This document shows, piece by piece, positions 62,341 through 64,000 of a stretch of 64,000 nucleotides of DNA (its first letter is position 1; each line of letters opens with the position of its first letter). The translations under genes were made by a program, and so were the position numbers. Source of the DNA: Microbacterium oxydans (GTDB lineage: Bacteria > Actinomycetota > Actinomycetes > Actinomycetales > Microbacteriaceae); assembly GCF_000956525.1 (NCBI RefSeq), contig NZ_JYIW01000026.1:248001-312000 (forward strand). Direction: 5' to 3'. The notes under the pieces are model-generated. The model made no database searches. It saw only the letters and a list, made by a program, of their open reading frames with translations, and was not told the origin of the DNA.

Positions 62341-62369
62341 TACGCGATGTCCTCGATGTCGCGATAGTC
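62338..62369 (+). promoter_or_regulatory. Flagellar promoter motif upstream of fliP
   Basis: GGTTAC (62338-62343), 17 bases, then GCGATAGTC (62361-62369). It lies in the 124-base gap before fliP. Confidence 0.75.
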
Positions 62370-62374
62370 CCGAT

Positions 62375-62411
62375 CGAGCACGGATCGCTCGACCTCTTGG
62401 CTACGGATCGG
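62375..62411 (+). promoter_or_regulatory. fliP leader hairpin with ACGGATC loop
   Basis: CGAGC-ACGGATC-GCTCG (62375-62391) is followed by a second ACGGATCGG (62403-62411). It is nearly the same as in the flgB leader. Confidence 0.6.
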
Positions 62412-62439
62412 CCACGTCTCCCATCTTCGGAGTGCCCCC

Positions 62440-63279
62440 GTGCCCGCAACCGCCCCCGTCGCAGCGCTGCCGGCGAGCGCGCGGCCGACGCACAGGCGCG
62501 TCTGGATCCTGCTCGCCGTCGCCCTCGTCGTCTCGGTGCTGCTCGTGTGCTGGAGCGCCACCGGTGCGCACGCCGCGGCATCCGTCCTGCCGTCCGAGAC
62601 GAACGACGGCGAAGGCGTGACGATCAACGGCATCAACGGCACGCCGTCCGACAGCATCATGACGCTGCTCGGCATCACGGTGCTCAGCGTGGCGCCCGCA
62701 CTGCTGCTGATGATGTCGAGCTTCACGAAGATCTTCGTGGTGCTGGCGCTGACCCGCAACGCCCTCTCATTGCCCTCCATCCCGCCGAACCAGGTGCTCG
62801 CCGGTCTCAGCCTGTTCCTGACGCTGTTCATCATGTGGCCGGTGCTCACCGACATCAACACGGTCGCGGTCGCACCGTTCACGGACGGGCAGGTGGATTT
62901 CGGCCAGGCGTTCGAGCTCGCGCAGCAGCCCCTCAGGGAGTGGATGCTCGCGTTCACGCGTGAAGAGGACATCGCACTGATGTACCGAGCCGCCCAGATG
63001 GACAACCCTGCGGACGCCGCGAGCATCCCGCTGCAGACCCTCGTGCCGGCGTTCATGCTGAGCGAGCTCCGCGCCGCGTTCCTGATCGGGTTCATCATCT
63101 TCGTGCCGTTCCTCGTGATCGACCTCGTCGTCGCCAGCGCACTGATGTCGATGGGCATGATGATGCTGCCGCCGGTGATGATCTCGCTGCCGTTCAAGAT
63201 CCTGCTCTTCCTGCTGATCGACGGGTGGGGCATGGTCATCACGGCGCTCGTGCAGTCGTACAACGGGGGTGGCGGATGA
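62440..63279 (+). CDS. fliP: Flagellar export gate protein FliP
   Basis: This 279-residue membrane protein forms the export gate with FliQ and FliR. An N-terminal signal-like segment (VWILLAVALVVSVLLVCWSA, about residues 21-40) is followed by four helices with SSFTKIFVVLALTRNALSLP, SIPPNQVLAGLSLFLTLFIM, DLVVASALMSMGMMMLPPVM and LLIDGWGMV, all strongly conserved. It starts at GTG 62440, with CGGAG (62428-62432) 7 bases before. It begins the last transcription unit seen here. Confidence 0.95.
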   Translation: MPATAPVAALPASARPTHRRVWILLAVALVVSVLLVCWSATGAHAAASVLPSETNDGEGVTINGINGTPSDSIMTLLGITVLSVAPALLLMMSSFTKIFVVLALTRNALSLPSIPPNQVLAGLSLFLTLFIMWPVLTDINTVAVAPFTDGQVDFGQAFELAQQPLREWMLAFTREEDIALMYRAAQMDNPADAASIPLQTLVPAFMLSELRAAFLIGFIIFVPFLVIDLVVASALMSMGMMMLPPVMISLPFKILLFLLIDGWGMVITALVQSYNGGGG

Positions 63280-63551
63280 ACCCCGAGGCGGTCATCGACA
63301 TCGGTCAGGCAGCGCTCATCCTCGCGGCGAAGCTCTGCGCGCCCCTGCTGATCACGGCACTCGTGGTGGGCTTCGCCATCTCGTTGCTGCAGTCGATCAC
63401 GCAGGTGCAGGAGATGACCATCTCGTTCGTGCCGAAGCTCATCGCCGTCGGCATCGCGCTGCTCGTGAGCGGGCACTGGATGATCGCCGAGATGATCGCC
63501 TTCACGAATGAGCTGTTCGCGCGAATACCGTCGCTGCTGAACGGCGGCTGA
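63276..63551 (+). CDS. fliQ: Flagellar export gate protein FliQ
   Basis: This 91-residue protein has two membrane helices: AALILAAKLCAPLLITALVV (about residues 11-30) and KLIAVGIALLVSGHWMIAEM, joined by SITQVQEMTISFVP, the family's conserved turn. ATG 63276 overlaps the fliP stop (ATGA). Confidence 0.95.
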   Translation: MNPEAVIDIGQAALILAAKLCAPLLITALVVGFAISLLQSITQVQEMTISFVPKLIAVGIALLVSGHWMIAEMIAFTNELFARIPSLLNGG

Positions 63552-64000
63552 TGAACATCCCGATCGACTTCACCTGGCTCGAGGCGACCGCGCTCGCGTG
63601 CGTGCGGATCACCGCATTCCTCGTGATCGCCCCGCCGTTCAGCCACGGCACGGTGCCGATGCGGATCCGCGCGATGCTGGGAGCAGGACTCGCCCTCGCG
63701 GTGTCGCCGGTCGTCACCGCCGGGTACGAGCGCCTCGACACGGGCGGATTCATGCTCGCGCTGGCGGGCCAGGCGCTCACCGGGGCGCTGCTGGGCTTCC
63801 TCGTGATGCTGCTGTTCAGCGCGATCCAGGGCTCGGGCCACCTCGTCGACACCTTCGGCGGATTCCAGCTGGCGCAGGCGTTCGACCCCGGCATGGCCGT
63901 GAACGGCGCGCAGTTCACCCGCCTGTTCCAGATGACGGCGATCGTGCTGCTGTTCGCGTCTGACGGCTATCAACTCGTGCTCGGCGGACTGTTCCGCTCC
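63551..64000 (+). CDS. fliR: Flagellar export gate protein FliR, truncated by the window end
   Basis: At least 150 residues are present, and no stop occurs before the edge. MNIPIDFTWLEATALACVRI opens the protein, RITAFLVIAPPFSHGTVPMR is family typical, and FGGFQLAQAFDPGMAVNGAQ follows. The ATG shares one base with the fliQ stop (TGATG). The rest of the gene, and probably flhB and flhA, lie to the right. Confidence 0.94.
   Translation, partial: MNIPIDFTWLEATALACVRITAFLVIAPPFSHGTVPMRIRAMLGAGLALAVSPVVTAGYERLDTGGFMLALAGQALTGALLGFLVMLLFSAIQGSGHLVDTFGGFQLAQAFDPGMAVNGAQFTRLFQMTAIVLLFASDGYQLVLGGLFRS

Overview
The window is about 64 kb of high-GC actinobacterial chromosome. Gene content and order point to Microbacteriaceae, most likely a motile Microbacterium: sufB-sufD-Rieske-sufC with overlapping genes, actinobacterial glgC and GT4 glycogen synthase in divergent orientation, an aceE-fasR-fabD-fabH-acpP-fabF block, DUF3145, type B L31, and Gram-positive-style flagella without P/L-ring genes. 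The species assignment is inference; no rRNA is present. I see no insertion sequence, prophage or CRISPR array. No gene-free stretch exceeds 300 bases; the longest is about 280 bases at 44764-45043.

Left part (1-33.8 kb), mainly housekeeping: heme A synthase (ctaA), the Fe-S assembly run sufB-sufD-Rieske-sufC-sufT continuing into a C-S lyase-type aminotransferase and an MFS exporter, then the biotin ECF transporter bioYMN with a divergent TetR regulator and a double operator of the BioQ type. Next come an acyltransferase-3 membrane protein, a DedA-histidine kinase-response regulator operon, an ABC-F ATPase, a PdxH-like oxidase, a SURF1/zinc-binding/DUF3099 operon, fabG, two small hydrolase/kinase genes, serB, glgC/glgA, an orphan ABC ATPase and rpmE2. 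An accessory-looking stretch (26.2-33.8 kb) follows: a structured intergenic element, an S33 peptidase, a DUF262/DUF1524 defence-type protein, a possible iron-box-controlled Fe(II)/2-oxoglutarate oxygenase-like gene, tandem repeats, DUF3145, and a MocR/YczE divergon.

Middle part (33.8-44.8 kb): the fatty-acid synthesis genes fabF, acpP, fabH, fabD with their PucR-type regulator fasR and pyruvate dehydrogenase aceE, all on the minus strand, coupling acetyl-CoA supply to fatty acid initiation and elongation. Then tRNA-Val(TAC), a CPBP membrane protease, and a minus-strand operon of a sulfite-oxidase-like Mo protein, a flavin reductase, a DUF6510 protein and a UBP-type zinc-finger protein.

Right part (45-64 kb): a contiguous plus-strand flagellar cluster, from a FliA-like sigma factor through fliC, fliD, fliS, flgB, flgC, fliE-K, flgD, flgE, flbD, motA, motB, fliM-Q and partial fliR. 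Most genes overlap by 1-4 bases. The four large gaps (116-124 bases, before fliC, flgB, flbD and fliP) each carry the same promoter-like motif, GGTTAC-N16/17-GCGATAGTC (GCGAATGTC at fliC). Three of the four leaders also carry a hairpin with an ACGGAT loop, in fliC followed by a second ACGGA overlapping the Shine-Dalgarno. This looks like one coherent flagellar regulon combining a dedicated sigma factor with a possible leader-RNA control, and is the most interesting signal in the window.
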